Counted from the first letter of the stretch, positions 8,820 to 19,436 are shown. The stretch is 64,000 bases of DNA from Geomonas limicola (GCF_014193675.1 NZ_BLXZ01000008.1:62001-126000), one strand, 5' to 3'. Program-made: numbers and translations. The notes: generated from the sequence alone by a model not told the origin.

Positions 8820-11231
8820 ATGATGAAGCCGTTTATGCAGGCGATCGAAGAGCGGGTGCTGATCCTGGATGGTGCCATGGGGACCATGCTGCAGGAGCGC
8901 GGCCTGAAGCCGGGCCAGTCGCCGGAGGAACTCAACATCACCGCCCCCGAGATCGTCGCCGGGGTGCACCAGGCCTACCTTGACGCCGGCGCGGACATCA
9001 TCGTCACCAACACCTTCGGCGGCACCTCGGAGAAACTCTCCCACTACGGCCTTGCCGACCGCCTGGTGGAGATCAACCAGAAAGCGGTCGAGATCGCCAA
9101 AAAGGTGGCCGGCGACAAGGCCTACGTGGCGGGCTCCATGGGCCCCACGGGGCGCTTCGTCGAGCCGGTGGGGGATCTCTCCTTCGACGCGATGCGTGAC
9201 ATGTTCAAGGCGCAGGCCGCCGCCCTCATCGACGCCGGCTGTGACCTGCTCACCCTGGAGACCTTCCTGGATATCAAGGAGATCCGCGCCGCCGTGATCG
9301 CCATCCGCGAGATCTCGCAGGAGATCCCGGTCATCGCCATGCTCACCTTCGAGGAGAAGGGGAGAAGCGTCCTGGGCTCCCCGCCGGAGGCCGCTGCCAT
9401 CACGCTGGAGGCGGTGGGCGCCAGCATCGTCGGCTCCAACTGCGGCCTCGGGGTGGACGGCATCTACGAGATACTCTCCGCCATGCGCCGGGTGACCCGC
9501 CTGCCGCTCATCTGCCAGGCAAACGCGGGGCTCCCGGTCCTCAAGGACGGCAAGACCCTCTTCCCCGGCACCCCGGACGAGATGGCCTCCTACCACGACC
9601 GGCTCATCGAGCTCGGCGTGCGCATCATCGGCGGCTGCTGCGGCACCACACCCGCGCACATCCAGGTCATGCAACAGGCGCTCTCCGGCAAGCAGAAGCC
9701 CTTCAGCCGCCCCCCCGAGGCCGGCATCACCTGGCTTTCCAGCCGCGGCTCCTTTGCCGCCATCGGCGGGGGCCACAAGACCGCCCTCATCGGCGAGCGG
9801 ATCAACCCGACCGGCAAGAAGCTCTACTCGCAGGAGCTGAGGGACGGCAAGGTGAGCTACATCCGGCGCGAGGCCATGGAGCAGACCGAACTGGGGGCGA
9901 CGCTTCTCGACGTGAACGTCGGAACCCCGGGGATCGACGAACCCGCGGCCATGGAACGCGCCGTCTTCTGCGTTCAGGGGGCGGTGCAGACCCCGCTGGT
10001 GCTCGACTCCTCCTCGCCGGCCGCGCTCGAGGCGGGGCTTAAGGCAGCCGACGGCAAGGTGCTCATCAACTCGGTGAACGGCGAGGAGAAGAGCCTCGCC
10101 GCGGTGCTGCCGCTTGCCAAGAAGTACGGCGCGGCCCTGGTCTGCCTGACGCTCGATGAAGCGGGGATCCCGGCCGACGCCGCGGGGCGCGTCGCCATCG
10201 CCGAGAAGATCGCCCAGGCCGCCGGAAAGGCCGGCATCTCCCGCGACCAGCTGGTGGTCGACTGCCTCACCCTCACGGTGAGCGCCGAGCCGAAGGGGGC
10301 CGTGGTGGCGCTCCAGGCGATCCGCCAGGTAAGCGGCAAATTGCAGCTCAACACGGTGCTCGGCGTCAGCAACATCTCCTTCGGGCTCCCCTCGCGTCCG
10401 CTCATCTCCTCCACCTTCTTCGCCATGGCCATGGAAGCCGGGCTCACGGCCGCCATCGTCAACGTGAAGGAGGCCCCGATGCTGTCCGCCTGGCGCTCCG
10501 CGATGGTCCTTCTGGGGCGCGATCCCAACGCCGCCGGCTACATCGACGCCTACAAGAATGTCGTTGCCGATAGCGCACCGGCCGCAGCGACCGCCGAGCC
10601 GGAAGGGATCCGCGGGCGGCTTGCCAAGGCGGTCATCGACGGCGACCTGGAAAACGTGGTGGGTCTGGTGGAGATCGCCCTCGCCGAAGGGCTCACCCCG
10701 ATGGAGGTGAGCTCCGAGGCGCTTTTGAAAGGGCTCGAGGAGGTGGGGCGGCGCTTCGACAAGGGGGCCTTCTTCCTGCCGCAGGTCATGCTCTCCGCCG
10801 ACACCATGAAGGCCGCCTTCACCCGCCTCAAGCAGGAACTCTCCGGCGGCGGGCTCGCAAACCTCGGGCGCATCCTCATGGCCACGGTGGAAGGGGATAT
10901 CCACGACATCGGCAAGAACATCGTGGTGACGCTTCTGGAAAACCACGGCTTCGAGGTGATCGACCTCGGCAAGAACGTCCCGGCCGAGCGGATCCTCTAC
11001 GAGGCCCAGGCGCACCAGGTGGATGCCGTCGGCCTCTCGGCGCTCATGACCACCACCATGGCCCAGATGGAACAGGTGGTGGCCCTTTTGAAGCGCGAAG
11101 GGGTGAAGACCTTCACCATGGTGGGGGGCGCGGTGGTCACCCAGCAGTACGCCGACGAGATCGGTGCCGACCTTTACGCCAAGGACGCCATGGAGGCGGT
11201 CGAGCGTATCAAGAAACTGCTGGCAAAATAG
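8820..11231 (+). CDS. metH: Cobalamin-dependent methionine synthase lacking the reactivation domain
   Basis: It transfers a methyl group from methyl-tetrahydrofolate via cobalamin to homocysteine. The 803 residues contain the homocysteine/zinc domain (1-290, ligands Cys208, Cys273 and Cys274 in GSNCGLG and GGCCGTTP), the pterin-binding barrel (about 320-590), the cobalamin cap helices, and the B12-binding domain with D693-I-H695-D-I-G698, the DxHxxG motif. The ~350-residue C-terminal AdoMet-dependent reactivation domain of the E. coli enzyme is missing, so a separate reactivase is expected elsewhere. The start is ATG 8820, after GAGGGGGG. The 240 bases upstream hold no riboswitch I could recognise. 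Confidence 0.95.
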   Translation: MMKPFMQAIEERVLILDGAMGTMLQERGLKPGQSPEELNITAPEIVAGVHQAYLDAGADIIVTNTFGGTSEKLSHYGLADRLVEINQKAVEIAKKVAGDKAYVAGSMGPTGRFVEPVGDLSFDAMRDMFKAQAAALIDAGCDLLTLETFLDIKEIRAAVIAIREISQEIPVIAMLTFEEKGRSVLGSPPEAAAITLEAVGASIVGSNCGLGVDGIYEILSAMRRVTRLPLICQANAGLPVLKDGKTLFPGTPDEMASYHDRLIELGVRIIGGCCGTTPAHIQVMQQALSGKQKPFSRPPEAGITWLSSRGSFAAIGGGHKTALIGERINPTGKKLYSQELRDGKVSYIRREAMEQTELGATLLDVNVGTPGIDEPAAMERAVFCVQGAVQTPLVLDSSSPAALEAGLKAADGKVLINSVNGEEKSLAAVLPLAKKYGAALVCLTLDEAGIPADAAGRVAIAEKIAQAAGKAGISRDQLVVDCLTLTVSAEPKGAVVALQAIRQVSGKLQLNTVLGVSNISFGLPSRPLISSTFFAMAMEAGLTAAIVNVKEAPMLSAWRSAMVLLGRDPNAAGYIDAYKNVVADSAPAAATAEPEGIRGRLAKAVIDGDLENVVGLVEIALAEGLTPMEVSSEALLKGLEEVGRRFDKGAFFLPQVMLSADTMKAAFTRLKQELSGGGLANLGRILMATVEGDIHDIGKNIVVTLLENHGFEVIDLGKNVPAERILYEAQAHQVDAVGLSALMTTTMAQMEQVVALLKREGVKTFTMVGGAVVTQQYADEIGADLYAKDAMEAVERIKKLLAK

Positions 11232-11335
11232 CGGTTTCGGCCGGGTCGCTTCTCATGGGAGAGCTGCGTAATTAGCTTGCAACGCCGACGGCGCTGTGCT
11301 ACTTTGCGCAGGTACGCCATTTGGCGTAGAGGGTG

Positions 11336-11725
11336 ATGGACATGGTGCTCGGATTCAATCACAACATACGGTATAAAGGGGAGTTATTCCACGTGCAGAC
11401 CGAAGACAGCGGTCTGGCAAATCCCCACATCATCACCCTGCTCTACCTGGGCGGGACAATCCTCTGCTCCAAGAAGACCAGCTACGCCGACATCATAAAG
11501 ACGGAACAGCTGGAGCAGGTGGTTGAATCCATTATGAAAGAGCAGCACAAGGAGATGATGCGCCGCCTCAAGGGGGGCGAATTCGACGCCCGCATCTTCC
11601 CCAATGCCAATCCCCACGCAGCGCCGGCTGCGTCAAGTCCCCCCGCCGAACCGGCCCCTGCCCAACCCACACGCAGCCTGGATGAGGTGATCCTCGATTA
11701 CCTGATTACGGGCGAGGAAAAATAA
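11336..11725 (+). CDS. Conserved hypothetical protein (FNHNIRYKGELFHVQTEDSG family)
   Basis: The ~129-residue protein is soluble, with a conserved-looking N-terminal half (GFNHNIRYKGELFHVQTEDSG, then ITLLYLGGTILCSKKTSY), a helical middle and a Pro/Ala-rich linker before a short helix. Similar sequences are known from deltaproteobacteria without assigned function. The start is ambiguous among GTG 11333, ATG 11336 and ATG 11342. It lies 22 bases upstream of the transketolase genes and may be co-transcribed with them. Confidence 0.65.
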   Translation: MDMVLGFNHNIRYKGELFHVQTEDSGLANPHIITLLYLGGTILCSKKTSYADIIKTEQLEQVVESIMKEQHKEMMRRLKGGEFDARIFPNANPHAAPAASSPPAEPAPAQPTRSLDEVILDYLITGEEK

Positions 11726-11747
11726 CGCCACCCTGAAAGGAACCTCC

Positions 11748-12572
11748 GTGAAAGAAAAGATTGCAGAGCTCGAGGAAAAGGCGAGGCGGCTGCGCGTCGC
11801 CATCGTGAAGACGCTGCACAAGTCGCAGTCCGGGCATACCGGTGGCTCGCTGTCCGCCATCGACATGATCTGTGCGCTGTACTTCCACAAGATGCGCCAC
11901 AACCCGCAGGACCCCTCCTGGGACGGACGTGACCGTTTCGTTTTGTCCAAGGGGCACGCGGCACCCGCGCTCTACGTGGCGCTCGCCGAGGCCGGCTACT
12001 TCCCGGCCGAAGACCTCATGATGCTGCGCCGCCTGGGAAGCCACCTGCAGGGGCACCCGGATGCCAAGGTAACCCCGGGCGTTGACGTCTGCACCGGCAG
12101 CCTCGGCCAGGGACTTTCCATGGCCAACGGCATGGCATTGGGCCTCAAGCTGGAAGGGAAGCCGAACCGGGTCTACGCGGTCCTGGGCGACGGCGAGCTC
12201 CAGGAAGGGCAGATCTGGGAGGCCGCCATGGCCGCCGCCCACTACAAGAGCGACAACCTCTGCGCGCTCATCGATTCGAACCGCCTGCAGATCGACGGCT
12301 TCGTCGAGAAGGTCATGAACGTGGGCGACATCGCCGGCAAGTTCCGCGCCTTCGGCTGGAACGTGATCGAGATCGACGGCCACGACATGGGCGCCATCGT
12401 GGCGGCCCTGGATGCTGCCGAGGCCCACAAGGGTGCGCCGACCGCCATCGTGGCCGCCACCGTCAAGGGCAAGGGCGTTCACCTCTTCGAGAACAAGGCC
12501 GCCTACCACGGCGTCACCCCCAACGACCAGGAGCTTCCCGAGGCGCTCAAGTGCCTGGGCTGCTTTGACTAG
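11748..12572 (+). CDS. Transketolase, N-terminal (thiamine-diphosphate binding) subunit
   Basis: This is half of a split transketolase of the non-oxidative pentose phosphate pathway. The 274-residue protein carries the TPP-binding signature (GDGELQEGQIWEAAMAAAHYKSDNLCALIDSNRLQ), the conserved SGHTGGSLSAIDM start and the substrate loop SKGHAAPALY. The start is the GTG at 11748, after AAAGGAACCTCC. The partner subunit begins 18 bases downstream with its own ribosome binding site. Confidence 0.95.
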   Translation: MKEKIAELEEKARRLRVAIVKTLHKSQSGHTGGSLSAIDMICALYFHKMRHNPQDPSWDGRDRFVLSKGHAAPALYVALAEAGYFPAEDLMMLRRLGSHLQGHPDAKVTPGVDVCTGSLGQGLSMANGMALGLKLEGKPNRVYAVLGDGELQEGQIWEAAMAAAHYKSDNLCALIDSNRLQIDGFVEKVMNVGDIAGKFRAFGWNVIEIDGHDMGAIVAALDAAEAHKGAPTAIVAATVKGKGVHLFENKAAYHGVTPNDQELPEALKCLGCFD

Positions 12573-12590
12573 ACAGGAAAGGATCCGACT

Positions 12591-13523
12591 ATGATTGCAA
12601 CGAGAGACGCCTACGGCGAGACCCTGGCTGAGCTGGGCGCCGAAAACGATAAGATCGTGGCCCTGGACGCCGACCTGTCCGGTTCCACCAAGACCGGCGT
12701 GTTCGCCAAGAAATTCCCGGAGCGCTTCTTCAACTGCGGCATCGCCGAGGCCAACATGGTGGGTACCGCCGCCGGCCTCGCCGCCGTAGGGAAGATCCCC
12801 TTCGTCTCCACCTTCGCCATTTTCGCCGCCGGCCGCGGCTGGGAGCAGATCCGCCAGTCGGTCGCCTACCCCAAGGCCAACGTGAAGATCGTCGCCACCC
12901 ACGGCGGGGTCACCGTCGGCGAGGACGGCGGTTCGCACCAGTCCGTCGAGGACGTGGCGATCATGCGCGCCATCCCCAACATGACCGTGATCGTGCCGGC
13001 CGACGGCGAGGAGACCAAGGCCGCCATCCGCGCGGTTGCCGCCTACAAGGGGCCGGTCTACGTGCGCCTGGGGCGCAACAAGGTCCCCAGCATCTTCCCG
13101 GCCGGGCACACCTTCGAGATCGGCAAGGGTAACCAGGTGGTGGATGGCTCCGACCTCACCTTCATCACCACCGGCCTGATGACCGCCGCCGCGGTGACCG
13201 CCGCCGAGAAGCTCAAGGCGGAAGGGATCTCCGCACGCGTGGTGCACCTGGGGACCGTGAAGCCGCTCGACAAGGAGCTGGTTCTGAAGGCTGCCGAGGA
13301 GACCGGCGCCATCATCACCGCCGAGGAGCACTCCGTGGTGGGCGGCCTGGGCGGCGCAGTGGCCGAGTTCCTCGCCGAGAACTGCCCGACCCTCATGAAG
13401 CGGGTCGGCGTCTACGACCGTTTCGGCACCTCGGGCAAGGCCGACGAGCTCTTGAAGTACTTCGGCCTCAACGCCGAGACCCTCATCGAGGAAGCCAGGG
13501 AGATCCTTCCGAGGAAAAAATGA
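12591..13523 (+). CDS. Transketolase, C-terminal (pyrimidine binding plus C-terminal domain) subunit
   Basis: The 310-residue partner of the preceding gene has a transketolase pyrimidine-binding domain (about 1-165, with the catalytic Glu in NCGIAEANMVGTAAG and THGGVTVGEDGGSHQSVEDVA) and a transketolase C-terminal domain (about 180-310). The split arrangement is common in archaea and many anaerobes. Its last codon overlaps the next gene in an ATGA arrangement. Confidence 0.95.
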   Translation: MIATRDAYGETLAELGAENDKIVALDADLSGSTKTGVFAKKFPERFFNCGIAEANMVGTAAGLAAVGKIPFVSTFAIFAAGRGWEQIRQSVAYPKANVKIVATHGGVTVGEDGGSHQSVEDVAIMRAIPNMTVIVPADGEETKAAIRAVAAYKGPVYVRLGRNKVPSIFPAGHTFEIGKGNQVVDGSDLTFITTGLMTAAAVTAAEKLKAEGISARVVHLGTVKPLDKELVLKAAEETGAIITAEEHSVVGGLGGAVAEFLAENCPTLMKRVGVYDRFGTSGKADELLKYFGLNAETLIEEAREILPRKK

Positions 13524-14119
13524 CCCCTCATCCGCTCCGCTCGCAGGCCGGACTGACCTACATCGCCACGATCATCATGGTGGTGATCCTGGGGATCATG
13601 CTCTCCCAGGGGGCACAGTACTGGACTACCCGGATGCAGCGCGAGCGCGAGGTGGAGCTCCTTTTCCGCGGAACCCAGGTCCGGGACGCCCTGAGGATCT
13701 GGTACGGCTTCAAGCCCCCTTCCACCGACTCGAACGGGAGGCAGACACCGGCGAGCGACGGGTCGCTGACCGGTGCGGTAAAGCGGCCGCCGCTGTCGGA
13801 GTTGAAGATGCTCCTGAGTAACCCGGGTCAGGCGGGACGGGCCCGTTACCTGCGTCCCTCGAACCTGGTGGATCCCATCACCGGCAAGGAGTGGGCGGTG
13901 GTGAAGGACGCTTCGCAGCGCATCGTCGGGGTGGCCAGTACCAGCGAGAAGCAGCCTCTCAAACAGGCCAACTTCCCGCTGGACCTCGATCCGCAGGATT
14001 TCGAGGGGAAGAAGAAGTACAGCGAGTGGCAGTTCATCTACAACCACTACCCGAAGCCGGGTGGCGGCGGGTATCAGAAAAACCTGAACCCCGAGTCTCC
14101 CACTCCCCAGGGGAAATAG
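13520..14119 (+). CDS. Pseudopilin-like / type II secretion-like protein
   Basis: The 199-residue protein has a type IV pilin-like N-terminus (SQAGLTYIATIIMVVILGIML): a short polar leader, Gly before a hydrophobic helix, and Thr at +2. The Glu normally at +5 is Ala, as in minor pseudopilins of the GspK type. The rest resembles Geobacter GspG-like proteins (QREREVELLFRGTQVRDALRIWY, NLVDPITGKEWAVVKD). It overlaps the transketolase stop codon by ATGA, so the two are translationally coupled although the functional link is obscure. A terminator follows. Confidence 0.7.
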   Translation: MTPHPLRSQAGLTYIATIIMVVILGIMLSQGAQYWTTRMQREREVELLFRGTQVRDALRIWYGFKPPSTDSNGRQTPASDGSLTGAVKRPPLSELKMLLSNPGQAGRARYLRPSNLVDPITGKEWAVVKDASQRIVGVASTSEKQPLKQANFPLDLDPQDFEGKKKYSEWQFIYNHYPKPGGGGYQKNLNPESPTPQGK

Positions 14120-14173
14120 TTCGCCCCCCTGCTTCCAGGAACCTGGCAGCCGGGAAAACCGTTCAGCGATGTC

Positions 14174-14196
14174 GCCCGGCCTGGCCGGGCTTTTTC
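14174..14196 (+). terminator. Intrinsic terminator after the transketolase operon
   Basis: A perfect 7-bp stem GCCCGGC-CTG-GCCGGGC is followed by TTTTTC. It separates the transketolase/pseudopilin operon from the two-component operon. Confidence 0.85.
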
Positions 14197-14261
14197 GGCA
14201 GTAGGCCGATCGCCAGGAGCCCCGGGGCTCGCGACCCCTTTACGCCTTACGCGGAGGTACT

Positions 14262-15761
14262 CTGAAATTCAAGAGTCTGACAACGAGGGTCATCCTCCTT
14301 ACGATCGCCCTACTCATCTTCGGCATCGGGACCTTTGCGGGTCTGACCCTGCGCCGCGAGCAGCAGCAGCTCATCAACTCCGCCCGTGAGAGCAGCGACC
14401 TTCTGCTCAACACCATCGAGCGCAGCGTCTACAACTCGATGCGCATCGGCAACACCGAGGATGTCCAGGTCATCCTGGAGATGGTCGGCCAGAACGAGAA
14501 GCTGGTCGGCGTGCGCATCTTCCACCCGCACGGCGTGATCCTCAAGTCGTCCCAGCCCGGCGAGGTGGGGCGTCCGGTCGACGAGCGGGACTTCAAGCTT
14601 TTCCTGGACAACAAGCGCGAAGGTGTCTTCAACCTCCCCGGGCACGGTGAAGTGCTCGGCATGGTGAAGCCGATCTACAACGACCGGCAGTGCAACCTCT
14701 GCCACGGTTCCAAGAGCCGGATCATCGGCCTTTTGAACGTGAACTACTCGCTGGTGGAGACCAGGAGCAAGATCGTCGAGCTCACCAAGCTCTTCGCCGC
14801 CTCCACCTTCGCCATCATCTTCTTCCTCTCGGCGGCGATCTCCATCGTCATGGTCCGCTTCGTCAAGAAGCCGCTCTCCCGGATGGCCGAGAACATGGCC
14901 AAAGTCGAGGCGGGGGACCTTTCGGTGCGCATGACCTCGCACGGCCAGGACGAGATCGGCAGGCTGATCCTCTCCTTCGACTCCATGGTGGACCGGCTGG
15001 ACCGGGCCAAGAAGGAGCTCGAGGCCTACCACTTCCAGCAGATGGAGCGCGCCGACCGGCTCGCCTCGGTAGGGGAGATGGCCGCCGGCATCGCGCACGA
15101 GATCAAGAACCCGCTGACCGGCATCGCCGCCGCGATGACCGTCATCAAGGACGACTTCTCCGAGGGGGACTCCCGCATCGGCATCATCAACGAGGTGCTC
15201 GAGCAGATCTCCCGGCTGGACAAGACGGTGAACGACCTGCTCTTCTTCGGCAAGCCGACCATCTCGGAGCCGGCCTGTACCGACATGAACCAGGCGCTCA
15301 AGAAGATCCTGGTCTTCGCCTCGCAGCACCGCGGCGGCAAGGACATCCAGAAGCAGCTCGACCTCGAGGAGAACCTCCCGCCGGTCTACGTGGACCCCAA
15401 GCACATCCAGCAGGTGTTTTTGAACCTGTTTCTGAACGCGGTGCAGGCGATGGCCAACGGCGGCACCCTCACCGTGCAGAGCCGTCGGGTGCTCGTCGAC
15501 GGCGAGGACCTGGTGCAGGTGAAGGTCACCGACACCGGTCAGGGGATCCCGCCCAACATCCTGGAAAAGATTTTCACCCCGTTCTTCACCACCAAGGCCC
15601 AGGGGACCGGTCTGGGCCTGGCCATCAGCCACCGGCTGATCGAGCAGCACGGGGGACGTTTGACCGTCGTGAGCGAATGCGGCCAGGGGACCACCTTCAC
15701 GGTGGAACTCCCGGCCTTCGGCAGCGACGGGGAGTGCAAGTTGCCCGACGCGGAAGCCTGA
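14262..15761 (+). CDS. Sensor histidine kinase with periplasmic CxxCH haem motif (probable CTG start)
   Basis: The ~499-residue membrane kinase has TM1 (about 8-28), a periplasmic sensor (30-180), TM2 (about 183-205), HAMP, HisKA with phosphorylatable His in AAGIAHEIKNPLTG, and HATPase (DTGQGIPPN, GTGLGLAISHRL). The sensor holds QCNLCHG, a c-type haem-binding CxxCH, just before TM2. The frame is open to a stop at 14202 with no ATG, GTG or TTG before 14439. Starting at 14439 would delete TM1 and part of the sensor. CTG 14262, 4 nt after GGAGG, gives a normal signal anchor, so a CTG start is proposed. The sigma-54 activator downstream is the likely partner. Confidence 0.88.
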   Translation: MKFKSLTTRVILLTIALLIFGIGTFAGLTLRREQQQLINSARESSDLLLNTIERSVYNSMRIGNTEDVQVILEMVGQNEKLVGVRIFHPHGVILKSSQPGEVGRPVDERDFKLFLDNKREGVFNLPGHGEVLGMVKPIYNDRQCNLCHGSKSRIIGLLNVNYSLVETRSKIVELTKLFAASTFAIIFFLSAAISIVMVRFVKKPLSRMAENMAKVEAGDLSVRMTSHGQDEIGRLILSFDSMVDRLDRAKKELEAYHFQQMERADRLASVGEMAAGIAHEIKNPLTGIAAAMTVIKDDFSEGDSRIGIINEVLEQISRLDKTVNDLLFFGKPTISEPACTDMNQALKKILVFASQHRGGKDIQKQLDLEENLPPVYVDPKHIQQVFLNLFLNAVQAMANGGTLTVQSRRVLVDGEDLVQVKVTDTGQGIPPNILEKIFTPFFTTKAQGTGLGLAISHRLIEQHGGRLTVVSECGQGTTFTVELPAFGSDGECKLPDAEA

Positions 15762-15828
15762 GCTACAGGGCCGGCGCCGGCGCGGCAGAGTCTGCTGGTT
15801 AGGTACATCACAGCTTGAAGGAGCAGCC

Positions 15829-17202
<1,374 letters not shown>

Positions 17203-17298
17203 GGACAACAAGTCAACCCCCTGGAAGGCGGATGGTGCGGATGCAGCCGGATTTCCACGGATAAACCACAAACGTTAAAAGCATCCTTACGATAAAAA

Positions 17299-17345
17299 AG
17301 AAAAGGCCGACACCGGGATACTCACCCAGGTCGGCCTTTTCTTTT
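17299..17345. terminator. Bidirectional terminator between response regulator and DUF362 gene
   Basis: AAAAGGCCGAC / GTCGGCCTTTT stem with A-rich and T-rich flanks, lying between two convergent genes. Confidence 0.85.
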
Positions 17346-17430
17346 GCTTCAGGTAAATGACGTTGCAGGTAATCCGCGGAAATCGGCCCGATCACCCGAT
17401 CCGCTCAATCCGCGTCCAGAACTTTGGACG

Positions 17431-18537
17431 TTAAATCTTCACCAGCTGGTACTCCCTGGTCCCCAGCCCGATCTTCTCCGCGTGCTCCAGCTGCACCTCC
17501 CAGTCGATCTCCGGGTGCACCCCGCGGAACTTGTCGCCGCCCGGCTCATGTCCGCTCGAGAGGGCCGTGTTCTCGTTACCGCGCGCGTTGTTCACCAGGT
17601 CCGCGCAGGCCTGGTCCAGCGCAACGGGATCGGTCGAGGCGCAGATGCCGATGTCGTTCACGATCGGCGCGTCGGCGTGCCCGTAGCAGTCGCAGGCGGG
17701 CGACACCTGGGTGATGAAGTTGAGGTACAGGGTCTTCTCACGCTTGCCGGCAACCGACCCCAGGGCGTACTCGGCCATCTTGCGCATCACAAGCGAGGCG
17801 CTCTCGTTCCACTGGATGTTGATCGCCTTCTGCAGGCAGGCGGTGATGCAGCGGCTGCACCCGACGCAGGCCTCCGGATCGATGCGCGCCTTCCCCTCCA
17901 GGATGCTGATCGCCTCGTGGGCACAAGATTTCAGGCAGATTGAGCAGCCGTTGCAGAACTTCTCGGCCACCTTGGGTGCCACCGTGGAGTGCTGCTGCAT
18001 CTTGCCGGTACGGCTCGCGCACCCCATCCCCAGGTTCTTCAGGGTTCCGCCGAAGCCGGTCAGTTCGTGGCACTTGAAGTGTGAGACCGCGATGAGGGCG
18101 TGCGCCTCGACGATCTCCGTGCCGATGGAGACGCTCTTCAGGAGCTCCCCCTCAATGGGGACGTCCACGGCGGTATGCCCGCGCAGGCCGTCGCTCATGA
18201 TGAGCGGGGCTCCGACCACCGCGTAGGCGAAGCCGTTTTCGATGGCGCAGACCAGGGCGCTCGCCGCCTCCTTGCGCTCGCCGGGGTACAGGGTCGAGGA
18301 GTCGGTCAGAAAGGGGATTCCCCCTTTGGCCTTGATCTCGTCCACCACCCGGCGCACGAAGATCGGGCGTACGAAGGCGTGGTTCCCCTTCTCCCCGAAG
18401 TGCACCTTTACCGCGGTCAGGTCCCCCTTGGCGACAACACGCTCCAGACCCGCCTCCTGCATCAGCCGGCCGATCTTGGCAAACAGGTTCTCGCGCGAAC
18501 CGGCCCTCATGTCGGCGAAAAATACCTTGCTGGACAT
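17431..18537 (-). CDS. DUF362 domain protein with two [4Fe-4S] ferredoxin motifs
   Basis: The 368-residue soluble protein has a DUF362 fold (VKVHFGEKGNHAFVRP near residue 45, SHFKCHELTGFGGTLKNLGMG near 155). Inserted into it is a bacterial ferredoxin pair (CNGCSICLKSC and CVGCSRCITAC, about 190-235). Such proteins are proposed to act in anaerobic electron transfer, but substrates are unknown. The gene is monocistronic, with its start at ATG 18537. Confidence 0.88.
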   Translation of the reverse strand: MSSKVFFADMRAGSRENLFAKIGRLMQEAGLERVVAKGDLTAVKVHFGEKGNHAFVRPIFVRRVVDEIKAKGGIPFLTDSSTLYPGERKEAASALVCAIENGFAYAVVGAPLIMSDGLRGHTAVDVPIEGELLKSVSIGTEIVEAHALIAVSHFKCHELTGFGGTLKNLGMGCASRTGKMQQHSTVAPKVAEKFCNGCSICLKSCAHEAISILEGKARIDPEACVGCSRCITACLQKAINIQWNESASLVMRKMAEYALGSVAGKREKTLYLNFITQVSPACDCYGHADAPIVNDIGICASTDPVALDQACADLVNNARGNENTALSSGHEPGGDKFRGVHPEIDWEVQLEHAEKIGLGTREYQLVKI

Positions 18538-18682
18538 ATGAAACTCCCGTCGTATCAGTGTTAGAACAGCTCCTTGGTGGTACCACAGATCCGGAGTGAT
18601 TTCAATAAGCTCAAGGTTTCGCTTGCTCTGCCGGCAAAATCTGTTATTTATTAAAAAAATTGTTCGGCAACCGGGGGTGCCA

Positions 18683-19417
18683 ATGAAAGAATGCGAAGAT
18701 CGCGAGCTCTGGCTTTTGGGGCTTGGCGATAAAATAGAACGTGGTGCCGTGGTGTGCAGCTATCTAGCCGAAGGGGGCTACCGGGCCAAGGTGGCCGGCA
18801 TTGCCGACCTGGCCAAGTGCACCCCGCTCGCCATCCTCCTGGACATCTCTCCCTGGTCGGACGACGGCTGGGGAATACTGCAGACCCTGAACGGTGACCC
18901 GGCGACCCGCGACATCCCGGTGCTGCCGCTCTACCTGAGTGAAAACGGTCAGGTGGGCGAGGTCTTCCCGGTGGCCGGCTTCTTCACCCTGCCGCTCGAG
19001 AATGGCTACCTGACCCAAAAGCTGCAACGCTTCGGCCTGACCGACGAGTCGGATGACTACGACCTGCAGGCCATGGTGGTCACCCGCAAAGGGGAGGAAC
19101 GCCTCGAGCACGCCATCGTCAAGTTGGGGTTCGAGGTGGTCAACGCCTACACCGGCAAGGAGGCCATCGCACTGGGGACCATCGTGCACCCCTACATGAT
19201 CTTTTGTTCGCTGATGCTCCCCGACCAGACCGCCTTCGATCTCCTGGAGCGTTTCCGGCTCTACCCGCAGACCCGGAACATCCCCTTCTTCGTGCTGTTG
19301 AAGGAGGCGATGAAGGAAGGGGAGCGCGGTGCCATGAGCCACGCCATCGATCACCTGGTGCGCAAGAACTACCTGACCCGCGACGAGTTCCTCTCCTACT
19401 TCAAGAAGTCCGCCTAG
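18683..19417 (+). CDS. Degenerate tandem receiver-domain protein
   Basis: The 244-residue protein looks like two CheY-like halves. In the first (about 10-115) PLAILLDISPW keeps a candidate acceptor Asp. In the second (about 120-240) the equivalent strand is YMIFCSLMLPD, with no Asp at the acceptor position. The acidic pair after strand 1 is not evident in either half. A phosphorylation-independent signalling or scaffold role is inferred. ATG 18683, after a GGGGGTG ribosome binding site, is preferred to the earlier in-frame ATG. Confidence 0.6.
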   Translation: MKECEDRELWLLGLGDKIERGAVVCSYLAEGGYRAKVAGIADLAKCTPLAILLDISPWSDDGWGILQTLNGDPATRDIPVLPLYLSENGQVGEVFPVAGFFTLPLENGYLTQKLQRFGLTDESDDYDLQAMVVTRKGEERLEHAIVKLGFEVVNAYTGKEAIALGTIVHPYMIFCSLMLPDQTAFDLLERFRLYPQTRNIPFFVLLKEAMKEGERGAMSHAIDHLVRKNYLTRDEFLSYFKKSA

Positions 19418-19436
19418 CCCGGGAACGCGATACACG

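Noticed and set aside
8793-11015. 740-residue antisense open frame over metH
   Set aside because: It has the composition of a shadow frame and no recognisable domain, while metH is complete on the other strand.
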